NCBI GenBank assembly: GCA_947471745.1
Contig: CANJKZ010000088.1
Span: 124,001 to 188,000 of the forward strand
Source of the DNA: Closterium sp. Naga37s-1
Lineage: Eukaryota > Streptophyta > Zygnematophyceae > Desmidiales > Closteriaceae
Direction of reading: 5' to 3'
DNA length: 64,000 bases
Shown: in pieces, positions 32,737 through 42,156 of the stretch
How the letters are laid out: the number at the start of each line of letters is the position of its first letter
How positions within the stretch are numbered: the stretch's first letter is position 1
Program-made: the position numbers and the translations under genes
Notes under the pieces: generated by a model
Seen by the model: only the letters and a program-made list of their open reading frames with translations
Database searches by the model: none
Told to the model about the DNA's origin: nothing

Positions 32737-33601
32737 TGTTGAGTGATGCTACCATTCGCATTCACGTCTGTCTGCCTCCCATCATATGTTCGTGCGTTGC
32801 ATGCGTGTTGTGAGTGTGTGCAAGAATTTGTGTTTTGTGCGGTTTGGATTTTCTGAGTGTGTGTGAATGTTATTTGGCTTGAGCAGATATCTGAAGTGAC
32901 TCCTCTGCTCAAGAGCTTTCCGACGAACCAAGTATCGCTTCAATCGGAGCACGAACAAGAAAGTTACGAACGTTGGAGTTCGTATGCTTTTGATATTTGG
33001 TTGTGGTGACTATGGGAAGTTGTGGGGTTGACTCAATATGGGGTATAGACTTTTGGGGGTTGGGAAATTCGTCTTTTCTACTGTAGTTGCTGCCAAATGG
33101 TTGGGAGAAACCAAACCAGGTTGGCAAGTGTGGCCAAGTTGGGTTGAGGTGGATTGTGGAGGTTGGGATAGTGACAAAGGTCAAAGTTGGGTTGCCTATG
33201 GGGAAGGGAATTGTATGGCATGGGGTTTCCTTGGTTGGGGACTCTCTTGGGACCTTCCCTCTCGTCCTCCTCATCCCTTCCACCTGGTTTGGTGCTACTC
33301 TAACTTTCTTGTGTGAACTTGTGAGATCATTGTGATTGAGTTACGTTTTCTATGGCAGCATACCCCCTAGTGCGCCGAAGTTCATAACTCGAGTTATACT
33401 CCATATTCTGATACTATTCAAATTGGGAAAGATAGCCACGGTCAAGGGCTACAACATACTCGAGTTTGAAAGAATTCTAACAGTGGACCTTTCGTCGACG
33501 ACGTTTTTTGTGACGACGACTTTTCTGTCCAGAATTGTAGTTGACGATTTTGAGATATTTCAGCCCCTAATCTTCATAGACTCCGTCCTTAATCTCTAAC
33601 A
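32737..33601 (+). repeat. 5' LTR, family B
   Basis: TGTTGAGTGATGCTACC...AATCTCTAACA, 865 bp. The same sequence recurs at 38353-39217 with about one visible difference. Confidence 0.95.
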
Positions 33602-33603
33602 AG

Positions 33604-33615
33604 TGGTATCAGAGC
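33604..33615 (+). promoter_or_regulatory. Primer binding site, tRNA-Met
   Basis: TGGTATCAGAGC, two bases after the 5' LTR. Confidence 0.92.
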
Positions 33616-33837
33616 TGATTAAGGACCCTGTGAGGAGTCTACTGAAGTGTGAAGACCCTCCTAGACCCACCATGGCCTGTGGGCGTGCCTAAGTGGAGTT
33701 CTGGAGGTTGGATGTGACTTCCGCTAAGGGGAAACTCTGCCGAAATTTCGTTGGCGCTGACACTTGTGAAGATTGTGTGGATCGACATTGTGACCAGCAA
33801 AAGGGGGAGCTGAAACCTCTGATTGGGAGCAGAGGAG

Positions 33838-36800
33838 ATGAATCAAGGGAGTGGAGATGCAGCTGAGAAGAGGAGTGAGCCGCCACCATCCAAGATTGAA
33901 GCTTTGGATGGCTCCAACTATGAGGAATGGAGCGGGCGGATGCGGAGCACCTTCAAGCGCTACAAGCTGCTGAAAATTGCAATGGGAGAGGAGAAGATGC
34001 CGGGGGAAGGAGATGCCCGCGATCGGTGGATTGAGAAGAGCGCGGTGCTGTACGACCTCATCCTCCAATCGGTCAACAACGACATGTTCCAGCACATCAA
34101 GGATTTGGTGGAGTTGGATGATTCCGGACCGAAGGCATGGAAGCTGCTACGCGACGTGATTCAGCCCAACACGCTGCCGATGGTGATTGTGTTGGAGAAG
34201 GAGTTGGCTGCCCTCTCCATGAAACCGGGAGATGATGTGAAACCGGTCCTTGACAAGATCAAGGACACCTATGCGAGGATGGCAGCGGCGGGCAGCGAAG
34301 TGTCGCAGATGCAACAGTGCACCAAGATCATCTCGGTGCTCGACAACTCGTGGGACAACCTCATCCCCACCCTCAACGTTCAGCAGGACAAATGGACGCC
34401 TGAGTGGCTACGGCAGCAGATTCTGCAGGAGGACTTCCGCAGACGCCACACAGGAGGTGGTGCTGCCAACAAAACTGCTGAGGGGTATGGAGCTGCAGGA
34501 GGCAGCAGAGGAAGAGGGGGAGGGAGAGGCCGAGGCCGTGGGAGAGGCTTTGGCAGAGGTAGAGGCCGAGGTGACTACAATGAGGGGCATGGGAGCTCTG
34601 GTGGCAGGGGGAGCACCCGAATGGAGGGTGCGTGCTGGTACTGCAAGAAGGCTGGACACCCGTGGTTCAAGTGTTTCAGCCGGCCTGAGGGATGGGCCCC
34701 TCCAGGCATGAAGCCGCCAAGTGGTGAACGTGCACGCGGTGGCGCTGTGCAAGGTTCAGGTGCACAAGGTGATGGTGCACAAGGTAAAGCCGACCCTGGG
34801 ATGTTCCTCGTGGTTGAGGATGTGCAAGGGAGTGGGGGTGATGTGGGTTCAGTTGGGAAGGTTGTAATGCACCCCCTCACTCACTGGGTGATCGATTCAG
34901 GTTGCACGAGTCATATGACCCCACGGGCAGATTTGCTTGATGAGGTAAAACCTCCTGGGAAGATCAAGTTTGTGGCTGCCGCTTCAGGTGCTTTGCTCCC
35001 TGTGATTGGTGTTGGGAATGCCAAGGTGATGGGAGCCAATGGAGAGCTTGTGGGGCTTGGGAATGTGCTGTTGGTTGAAGGTTTGTCCGCTAACCTTCTT
35101 TCTGTGCGCCGGCTGCAGAAGAGCAAGGCTGAAGTTACCTTCGGCCCAACCAGCTGCCGTGCAAAGCTTGGGAAGTTGCTGCTGTGGAACTTGGAGGAGA
35201 AGAGCAGCTGCATCAAGGACTTGTGGCAGCTGCCCATCATCCCTTGGAAGGGGAAACCACCAGCAACGGCAAAGGCAGCGGCAGCGGCTAAAGCAACTGC
35301 GGGAGGAGAGGAGACTGCACCAACTGCTGGGGCCCTGGATGCAGTCAAGAAGGTGCAGCAGCCACAACAGCCACATGGTGAGGTGCTTGCTGGTGTGGAT
35401 GCGACAGCTGCATGGGCAAAGGCTTCATCTGGGAGTGGTGAGGCTGATTGGGAGACGTGGCATGAGAGGCTGTGCCATGTGAACATTCCTATGCTGCAGA
35501 AGTTGGTAAAGGATGGGTGCTTGAAGGGGCTGGAGGTGAAGGGGGGAGCAAAGGAGATTGGGAGCTGCCCTACCTGCCTTGAGACCAAATTCACGAAGTT
35601 TCCCTTCAGCAGCAGCACAGGACCAGCCAAGGCACCACTTGAACTAGTGCACATGGATGTGGTGGGCCCCACGAGGGCCCTTTCTCTCTCGGGCAGCCGC
35701 TACTTCTTGACGATTGTGGACGACCACACGCGTGCGGTGTGGGTGTACCCTCTCAAGACTAAGGGGGAGGTGGCAGCGGCTGTTCTTAAGGAGTGGATGC
35801 CGAGAGCACAAATCGAAAGCGGACACAAGGTGAAGGTGATCCGCACTGACAACGGAGGAGAGTTCATCGGCGCTGATTTTGAGAAGGAGCTGAAGCGGAA
35901 GGGGATCCAGCATCAGCTCACAGTGCCTTACAACCCTCAGCAGAATGGCGTGGCTGAGCGGTTCAACCGGACCCTGCAGGAAGGTGCTCGCACTCTCCTT
36001 GGGCGTGCAGGGCTGCCGGATCCGTTTTGGGTGACAGCACTGCGGCAGGTCGTTGTTGTGAAGAACAGGGTGCTGGCGACTGTGGGGGACAAACAGTGGG
36101 TCCCCTACACCAAGTGGTATGGGATTGCACCAGCTGTGAACATGCTGAGAGCCTTTGGGTGCATGGTGGTGTTTCATGTGCCTAAGGAGAAGAGGGGAAA
36201 ACTGGAAGCTTCTGGGAGATGGGGTGTGCACTTGGGGCTTGCTAAGGATCACAAGGGCTGGCTGATTTGGGACTTGACCAGCCAGCAGCTGACTGTGTCA
36301 AGGGATGTGAAGTTCCTTGAGTCCTTGTACTACAAGGAGTGGAAGCAGCAGCAGCAGCAGAAGCTTCCAACGACACCGCTAATTGTCGAGGCCGATGAGG
36401 TGCAGCGGCCTTCAAGGCAAGTGGAGGTTTCTGTCTCTGAGAATGAGATCTCTGGGGTGACAGAGGATGGGGGAGAACCTGAGGTGGAGGAGCAGCAGCA
36501 GCAGCAACAGCAGCAGCAGCCGCAGCAGCAGGAGGAGCAAGGTGCTCCACAAGGTGCCGGACGTACGGCTGACCGTCCTAGGAGGGATGTGCGCCCTCCT
36601 AACAGGCTGACCTATGCAAGCCGTGGCAAGCCAAAGGTGGTAAGGGCTGGGAGTGTGGCTGAGCAGTGTGATGAGGATGAGATAGCACACTGCTACTGGG
36701 CAGCCGTCCCTGAGCCCAAGACGCTAGCTGAGGCACTGAGCGGGCCCGATGCTGAAAAGTGGAAGCAGAGTGTGAAGGAGGAGTATGATTCTCTGCTAGA

Positions 36801-38295
36801 GAATGAGACGTGGGAGCTGTGTGAGCTGCCACCTGGGAAGAAGGCCATTTCTTCCAAGCTGATTTTCAGGCACAAGTACGGACCTGATGGGGCGCTGACC
36901 CGCTACAAGTCAAGGCTTGTGGCTAAGGGGTTTCAGCAGACAAAGGGAAAGGACTTCAACGAGCTCTATGCTCCTGTGGGGAAAGGCACAACACTTCGGG
37001 TGTCATTGGCAATGGCAGCATACCGTGGATGGCGGGTGAAGCAGATGGACATCACCACCGCCTTCCTCAATGGGATCATTCTGGAGGAGCTGTACATGTT
37101 ACAGCCTGAGGGTTTGGATGATGGGAGCGGCAGGGTGTGCAGGCTGAAGAAGGCCATCTATGGCCTGAAGCAGGCTCCTCGTGCATGGTACCACAAGTTA
37201 GAGGAGACTCTGCTGGCTGGGGGTTTCAAGAAGAGTGAGTGTGATCACAGCTTGTTCCTGCTGCAGGAGAAGGAGCAGTTTCTCATGCTCCTGGTGTATG
37301 TGGACGACATCCTGCTCTTCTCTGAGTCGTCTGCAATGATTGAGCATGTGGAGGAGATGCTGGAGATGCAGTTTAAGTGCTCCAAGATGGGAGATGTGAA
37401 GTACTATTTAGGGATGCATGTGGAGAGGGACCTTGACAAGGGAGTGTTGAGGTTGCACCAGAGAAAGTATTGTGAGGGGCTGGCTGAGAAGTATGGGCTG
37501 CAAGATGGAGGAAAGCCAGCCACCCCACTGCCTTCGGGGTTCACTGTGGAGCCCTGTGCTGATGAGGAGGTGGTGGGTGAGAGTGACAGGAAACTTTTTC
37601 ATTCCATGGTTGGGGCACTCAACTATGCGGCTAATCACACACGGCCTGACATTGCCTTTGCAACATCCAGGCTTGCCAGTGTGGTTTCACGCCCCAGTCA
37701 TGAGCAGCTGGAAGCGGCCAAGAGGTTGGTCCACTATGTGAGTGCAACGGCATCAGTGGGTTTGGAGTACAGTGCTGTGAGGCAGAGGCTGCAGAGGGGT
37801 GCAGCTGATTTGAGCAAGGGGGAGATGCTCCTGACCTGCTACACTGACGCTAGCTTCAACTCGGTGAAAGCGGATGGCACCAGCATTGGAGGCTATGTGT
37901 GCCTGTTCGGAGGTGGTGCAGTGAGCTGGCGCAGTAAGAAGCAGAATGAGGTGGGGCAGTCCTCGTGTGAGACAGAGTACATGGCCCTGCATCATGGGGC
38001 AAAGGAGGTGGTGTGGCTGAGGCGTTTGTTGGAGGAGATCGGAGTGTGCCAAAAGGAGCCAACTGTGATTTTCTGTGACAACGAGTCGGCTGTGAAGCTT
38101 GCTAAGAATGCTTGCCTTCATGGGCTGACGAAGCACATCAGGCCTAAGTGGCATTGGGTGAGGAGGCTCCTGGACAAGGAGGTGTGGCTGGAGATTGTGA
38201 AGACCCATCAGCAGGCGGCTGACATTCTCACCAAGCGCCTGGCTGAATCTGAGCATTGGAAGGGCATGAAGCTTGCTGGGATGAGTGTGCATTGA
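33838..38295 (+). CDS. Family B copia gag-pol polyprotein
   Basis: One frame of 1485 residues from the first ATG (an in-frame TTG lies 15 bases upstream). Order: gag (LDGSNYEEWSGRMRSTFKRY), RG-rich segment, CCHC knuckle CWYCKKAGHPWFKC, protease HWVIDSGCTSHMTP, GAG-pre-integrase WHERLCHVNIPML with CPTCLETKFTKFPF, integrase (MDVVGP, IRTDNGGEF, NPQQNGVAERFNRTL), RT (KSRLVAKGFQQTKGKDFNEL, LLVYVDDILLF) and RNase H (TDASFN, CETEYMAL, DNESAVKLAKN, ADILTKRLAESEHWK). Family knowledge: the polyprotein makes the particle, copies the RNA and inserts the cDNA. It looks whole. Confidence 0.93.
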   Translation: MNQGSGDAAEKRSEPPPSKIEALDGSNYEEWSGRMRSTFKRYKLLKIAMGEEKMPGEGDARDRWIEKSAVLYDLILQSVNNDMFQHIKDLVELDDSGPKAWKLLRDVIQPNTLPMVIVLEKELAALSMKPGDDVKPVLDKIKDTYARMAAAGSEVSQMQQCTKIISVLDNSWDNLIPTLNVQQDKWTPEWLRQQILQEDFRRRHTGGGAANKTAEGYGAAGGSRGRGGGRGRGRGRGFGRGRGRGDYNEGHGSSGGRGSTRMEGACWYCKKAGHPWFKCFSRPEGWAPPGMKPPSGERARGGAVQGSGAQGDGAQGKADPGMFLVVEDVQGSGGDVGSVGKVVMHPLTHWVIDSGCTSHMTPRADLLDEVKPPGKIKFVAAASGALLPVIGVGNAKVMGANGELVGLGNVLLVEGLSANLLSVRRLQKSKAEVTFGPTSCRAKLGKLLLWNLEEKSSCIKDLWQLPIIPWKGKPPATAKAAAAAKATAGGEETAPTAGALDAVKKVQQPQQPHGEVLAGVDATAAWAKASSGSGEADWETWHERLCHVNIPMLQKLVKDGCLKGLEVKGGAKEIGSCPTCLETKFTKFPFSSSTGPAKAPLELVHMDVVGPTRALSLSGSRYFLTIVDDHTRAVWVYPLKTKGEVAAAVLKEWMPRAQIESGHKVKVIRTDNGGEFIGADFEKELKRKGIQHQLTVPYNPQQNGVAERFNRTLQEGARTLLGRAGLPDPFWVTALRQVVVVKNRVLATVGDKQWVPYTKWYGIAPAVNMLRAFGCMVVFHVPKEKRGKLEASGRWGVHLGLAKDHKGWLIWDLTSQQLTVSRDVKFLESLYYKEWKQQQQQKLPTTPLIVEADEVQRPSRQVEVSVSENEISGVTEDGGEPEVEEQQQQQQQQQPQQQEEQGAPQGAGRTADRPRRDVRPPNRLTYASRGKPKVVRAGSVAEQCDEDEIAHCYWAAVPEPKTLAEALSGPDAEKWKQSVKEEYDSLLENETWELCELPPGKKAISSKLIFRHKYGPDGALTRYKSRLVAKGFQQTKGKDFNELYAPVGKGTTLRVSLAMAAYRGWRVKQMDITTAFLNGIILEELYMLQPEGLDDGSGRVCRLKKAIYGLKQAPRAWYHKLEETLLAGGFKKSECDHSLFLLQEKEQFLMLLVYVDDILLFSESSAMIEHVEEMLEMQFKCSKMGDVKYYLGMHVERDLDKGVLRLHQRKYCEGLAEKYGLQDGGKPATPLPSGFTVEPCADEEVVGESDRKLFHSMVGALNYAANHTRPDIAFATSRLASVVSRPSHEQLEAAKRLVHYVSATASVGLEYSAVRQRLQRGAADLSKGEMLLTCYTDASFNSVKADGTSIGGYVCLFGGGAVSWRSKKQNEVGQSSCETEYMALHHGAKEVVWLRRLLEEIGVCQKEPTVIFCDNESAVKLAKNACLHGLTKHIRPKWHWVRRLLDKEVWLEIVKTHQQAADILTKRLAESEHWKGMKLAGMSVH

Positions 38296-38340
38296 GGGTG
38301 CATGCTTGAACTATGGCATGTGGGATGATGGTTGGCAGCC

Positions 38341-38352
38341 AGAGGGGGAGTT
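38341..38352 (+). promoter_or_regulatory. Polypurine tract
   Basis: AGAGGGGGAGTT directly before the 3' LTR, the plus-strand primer site of the family. Confidence 0.8.
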
Positions 38353-39217
38353 TGTTGAGTGATGCTACCATTCGCATTCACGTCTGTCTGCCTCCCATCA
38401 TATGTTCGTGCGTTGCATGCGTGTTGTGAGTGTGTGCAAGAATTTGTGTTTTGTGCGGTTTGGATTTTCTGAGTGTGTGTGAATGTTATTTGGCTTGAGC
38501 AGATATCTGAAGTGACTCCTCTGCTCAAGAGCTTTCCGACGAACCAAGTATCGCTTCAATCGGAGCACGAACAAGAAAGTTACGAACGTTGGAGTTCGTA
38601 TGCTTTTGATATTTGGTTGTGGTGACTATGGGAAGTTGTGGGGTTGACTCAATATGGGGTATAGACTTTTGGGGGTTGGGAAATTCGTCTTTTCTACTGT
38701 AGTTGCTGCCAAATGGTTGGGAGAAACCAAACCAGGTTGGCAAGTGTGGCCAAGTTGGGTTGAGGTGGATTGTGGAGGTTGGGATAGTGACAAAGGTCAA
38801 AGTTGGGTTGCCTATGGGGAAGGGAATTGTATGGCATGGGGTTTCCTTGGTTGGGGACTCTCTTGGGACCTTCCCTCTCGTCCTCCTCATCCCTTCCACC
38901 TGGTTTGGTGCTACTCTAACTTTCTTGTGTGAACTTGTGAGATCATTGTGATTGAGTTACGTTTTCTATGGCAGCATACCCCCTAGTGCGCCGAAGTTCA
39001 TAACTCGAGTTATACTCCATATTCTGATACTATTCAAATTGGGAAAGATAGCCACGGTCAAGGGCTACAACATACTCGAGTTTGAAAGAATTCTAACAGT
39101 GGACCTTTCGTCGACGACGTTTCTTGTGACGACGACTTTTCTGTCCAGAATTGTAGTTGACGATTTTGAGATATTTCAGCCCCTAATCTTCATAGACTCC
39201 GTCCTTAATCTCTAACA
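38353..39217 (+). repeat. 3' LTR, family B
   Basis: Direct copy of 32737-33601, ending CTAACA and followed by the target duplication TGCCG. Confidence 0.95.
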
Positions 39218-39412
39218 TGCCGCCCCTCGACGCAAGGGAGGCAGGGCGGGGCAGGTGAGGGCGGCAGGGGAGGCAGAGACCTGGGGAGACCAGAGACAAG
39301 AAGACGAGAGTGCATGCCACGAAGGCGAGGCAGGGAGGGGTGACCCAGGCGGTGGTGCCACAGAAGAGTCTGGTGCAACAGGAGGCGACACGAGCAAGAG
39401 GCAGCGGTTGAC
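39218..39412 (-). mobile_element. Family A copia, right part (pre-integrase)
   Basis: This resumes the element cut at 32736. The minus strand reads SCSCRLLLHQTLLWHHRLGH, PSLPRLRGMHSRLLVSGLPR and CLPCVEGR, the zinc-binding start of integrase. It ends abruptly near 39412 against sequence of another copia family. Confidence 0.75.
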
Positions 39413-41236
39413 CTCACGCCAGTGCTGGTCAGTCCTCACCGTGAGGCCGCTCCTCAGCTTGCTACAGGCGAAGTCGATGTCCGGCCTCGTCGTTGTCGCC
39501 GCGATTTGCAGCGAGCCGACCTTCTGCCGGAACTCCTCCTTCTTGCACTCCTGAGCATTCTCGTCGTCGAACGTCAGCTCGGCGTAGGCGTCGACGGAGA
39601 CCGGTGTCGTCGGGATCCGCCCGGTCTTCTCCTCGTCGATGAAACGCCTGCGCAGCTTGTCGGCGTAGCCCTGCTGGTGCAGCCACAGCTTCCTCGTCGG
39701 CCTGTCGCGCACGATCTCCAGCTCAAGGTACTTCTCCATCGGCGAGATCTCGCGCAGCTCAAAGGCGGCATCCAGCAGCTCCTTCGGCTCCTTCAGCATC
39801 GCGGTGCTGCTGCTGGCAGCGAGTAGGTCGTCGACGTAGACCAGCACCCAGCAGGCCACTCCGTCATCGCCGACCTTGAAGTATAGGGCCTCGTCGACAT
39901 TGCTCTTCTTCCAGCCGGCACCAACCAGCACGTCGTTGAGGGCCTTGTACAACAGCAGCGGCGACTGCTTCAGCCCGTACAGGCTCTTCATCAGCTTGAA
40001 CACCCGGCCGGTCCCGTCGTTGTAGTAGTCCGGGTGGTACATGTACAGCACCTTGTCGAGCTTGCTCTGCAGGTAGGCGTTCTTCATGTCAAGCTGCATT
40101 AGGTTGAGGTCGTGGATGGCGACGAAGCTGAGGAAGATCCTCAGCGTGGCGTAGCTGCTCACCGGCGCGTACGTCTCGTTGTAGTCGGTGCCGTACACCT
40201 GCGTGAAGCCCTTCACGACCAGCCTCACCTTCTCCCGGGCGACCGTGTCGTCGACGTGGTACTTGGTCATCAACACCCACTGGCTCTTCATGATGTTCAA
40301 CCCTCGTGGGCGTTCAACCAACTCCCAGGTGCCCATGCCAATGAGGCTGCGTATCTCCTCGTCCATGGCGGCCTTCACCGCCTTGCCCTTCCAGCTCGCC
40401 AACGCCTCCTTCACTGTTATCGTTGCGATGTCCCAGCGGTGTTTGGGGTCGGCGTGCATGTCGGGGTCAAGCTCCGGAAGGTCGATGTCCTCCTCGGCGT
40501 CGTCGTACAGCAGGTCATCATCGGCGTCTTCGTTCAGCGTGGTGAAGGTGGCCGGCGGCAAGCACACGTGGCAGGACAGGAACTCATGCGGCCTCCGAAT
40601 TCGACCTGAACGTCGTGGTCCAAGCTCCTCGGCGGTGACCTCCACTACATCGCTGTCAATGGCCTGCTCTCTTTCATCAACGCCGGTTCCACTGCCCTCA
40701 CCGGCCTGCTCCACCAAAGCCGGAGTCCCTGCCGAATTCTCCCCTGTTGTCGGCTTCCCTGCCGAGTGCTTAGTCACCGACGGCTCCTTGGTCAGCTTCA
40801 CTGCTGGCTGCTCCCCTATCTGCGGCTTCCCTGCTGATGCCTCCTTCGTCGGCTACACCAAAGTTTGCTGCACCTCCTCTGCCTACTACTCCCCTGTCGG
40901 TGTCGACTTCTCTCCCACGCCGACTTGCGTAACGTCACGCCAGCCACCGACGATACCCTTGGCCGGCGCCACAGGCGATGCCCCACGGCTCCAAGGAGTG
41001 GGGCAGGAGGGGCAGGGGAAGGGGAAGGAGGGCAGACGTCCTCGGCGTCCTCATCAGCAAGCTCACCAACCTCGGCGAGCAAAGGAAGTGTCGCTGTCGA
41101 GGTGTCCGTTGGTGGGTTAGCCTGCATCCATCCCGACGCCGGCCCGTGCTCCGACTTCCACACGTCCAGCGACATCATCTCGTAGAACACCACGTCCGAC
41201 GTGGTGATCACTTGGTTGGTGCTCACAGCTAGTTGG
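39413..41236 (-). mobile_element. Copia RT fragment of another family (E)
   Basis: Minus-strand frame to 40801 with RT words EKVRLVVKGFTQVYGTDYNE, YAPVSSYATLRIFLSF, LDMKNAYLQSKLDKVLY, VFKLMKSLYGLKQSP and the box WVLVYVDDLLAASS, then KVGSLQIAATTTRPDIDFA at the RNase H border. Upstream (41235-40816) lies an integrase tail (SDVVFYEMMSLDVWKSEHG) and an acidic linker. The left end abuts family A pre-integrase; the right end is cut by the copia at 41237. The fragment is broken. Confidence 0.75.
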
Positions 41237-42122
41237 TGTTGGTGCAACCCTACGGTTTACATTCGGCTTGTTGTTCGTGTGCGTGCATGCGTGTGTGCAT
41301 GGAATGGTATGAGAGCATGAGATAATATATATTTCATGCTTACAATAGTGTGTGAATGATGAGGCATGATTTTTTGAATGTGTGTGTTGAGTCAATAGCG
41401 AGTTATGGCTAGTCGCGTGTCACGTCGTCGTTTGCGTGTCGTGTGCGGTTTTCTATTTTGTCGTGTGTGGAACGTTCGGCGTGTCGCAGGTGTGCGCAGA
41501 AGACTTCCAAGAACACAAGGAAGAATTTATCTTGAAGAACCATGGCTTTGGTTTCATGATTCAAGTGAGCTCGAAGCACTCCATTTTTTTTTTTTTTTTT
41601 TTTTGGGCTTTAAGGAGATCCCCGGAGGAAACCAACCCCCCGTAGGGAGAAGGCGCTCGAAGCACTCCAAAAGGGTAAACTTCAAGATAGTGAGAATAGT
41701 TACATTACTTTGTGTTGTGTAACATTTCTCTTGGTGTAGGCCATTGTGGAGGGTATTTTCGAGACCCTTCATGGTTGGGGACAGTGTGGCACTGTTCCAC
41801 ATCACTGTACCTCGGCTCTTGGGGTTTGTAGGAGCTGGGAGTCATTCCCAACTCGTAACTCTTCCTAATTTGTGTTCTAAGACTATAGTGGCTGCCATAG
41901 TGCTGTTCATTCAAACCAACGTTGTGTCCTCAATTCTTAATGAAATCTTGCGATCTAAATTGCCTATTGTAGGCGACGTCAAGACACTTCAGATCCAATT
42001 TGAATCAAGTCAGTTGCAGCTGTGACCAGAACGCTATCAACGTTTGAATCCGCTGTGCAGAAATCCGACTGTGCACTCTATCTTTCATTTTAGGCACATT
42101 CAAGCCTATTGTGACTATAACA
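41237..42122 (+). repeat. 5' LTR, family C
   Basis: TGTTGGTGCAACCCTACGG...GTGACTATAACA. The first 244 bases recur at 47821-48064. It contains the small retroposed insert 41584-41654. Confidence 0.88.
41584..41654 (-). mobile_element. 71-bp poly(A)-tailed retroposed insert with 15-bp target duplication
   Basis: On the minus strand it is a 50-base body (TTCTCCCTACGGGGGG..., ending TTAAAGCCC) followed by 21 A. Both sides carry GCTCGAAGCACTCCA (41569-41583 and 41655-41669). A poly(A) tail plus a 15-bp duplication is the mark of LINE-driven retroposition: a very short SINE, a 5'-truncated LINE or a processed RNA. It is not present in the other LTR of this element. Confidence 0.85.
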
Positions 42123-42124
42123 AG

Positions 42125-42136
42125 TGGTATCAGAGC
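42125..42136 (+). promoter_or_regulatory. Primer binding site, tRNA-Met
   Basis: TGGTATCAGAGC, two bases after the LTR. Confidence 0.9.
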
Positions 42137-42156
42137 CCCTTGGAGCAGTTTCAACA

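Larger units (their letters stand above)
32737..39217 (+). mobile_element. Young, apparently whole Ty1/copia (family B)
   Basis: The 6481-bp element has 865-bp LTRs (32737-33601 and 38353-39217), a perfect 5-bp target duplication TGCCG (32732-32736 and 39218-39222), a tRNA-Met primer site, a purine tract and one long gag-pol frame. I count about one difference between the LTRs over 865 bases, so insertion is recent. It sits in the integrase of the minus-strand family A copia. A diverged solo LTR of the same family is at 42994-43843. Confidence 0.95.

Noticed and set aside
32909-33283. A small protein gene repeated at 38525-38899 and 43160-43513
   Set aside because: These frames lie inside the LTRs of family B and recur only because the LTRs do.
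36330-36550. CAG/CAGCAG microsatellite as a separate feature
   Set aside because: It encodes a short polyglutamine stretch in the linker of the whole copia and is part of that reading frame.
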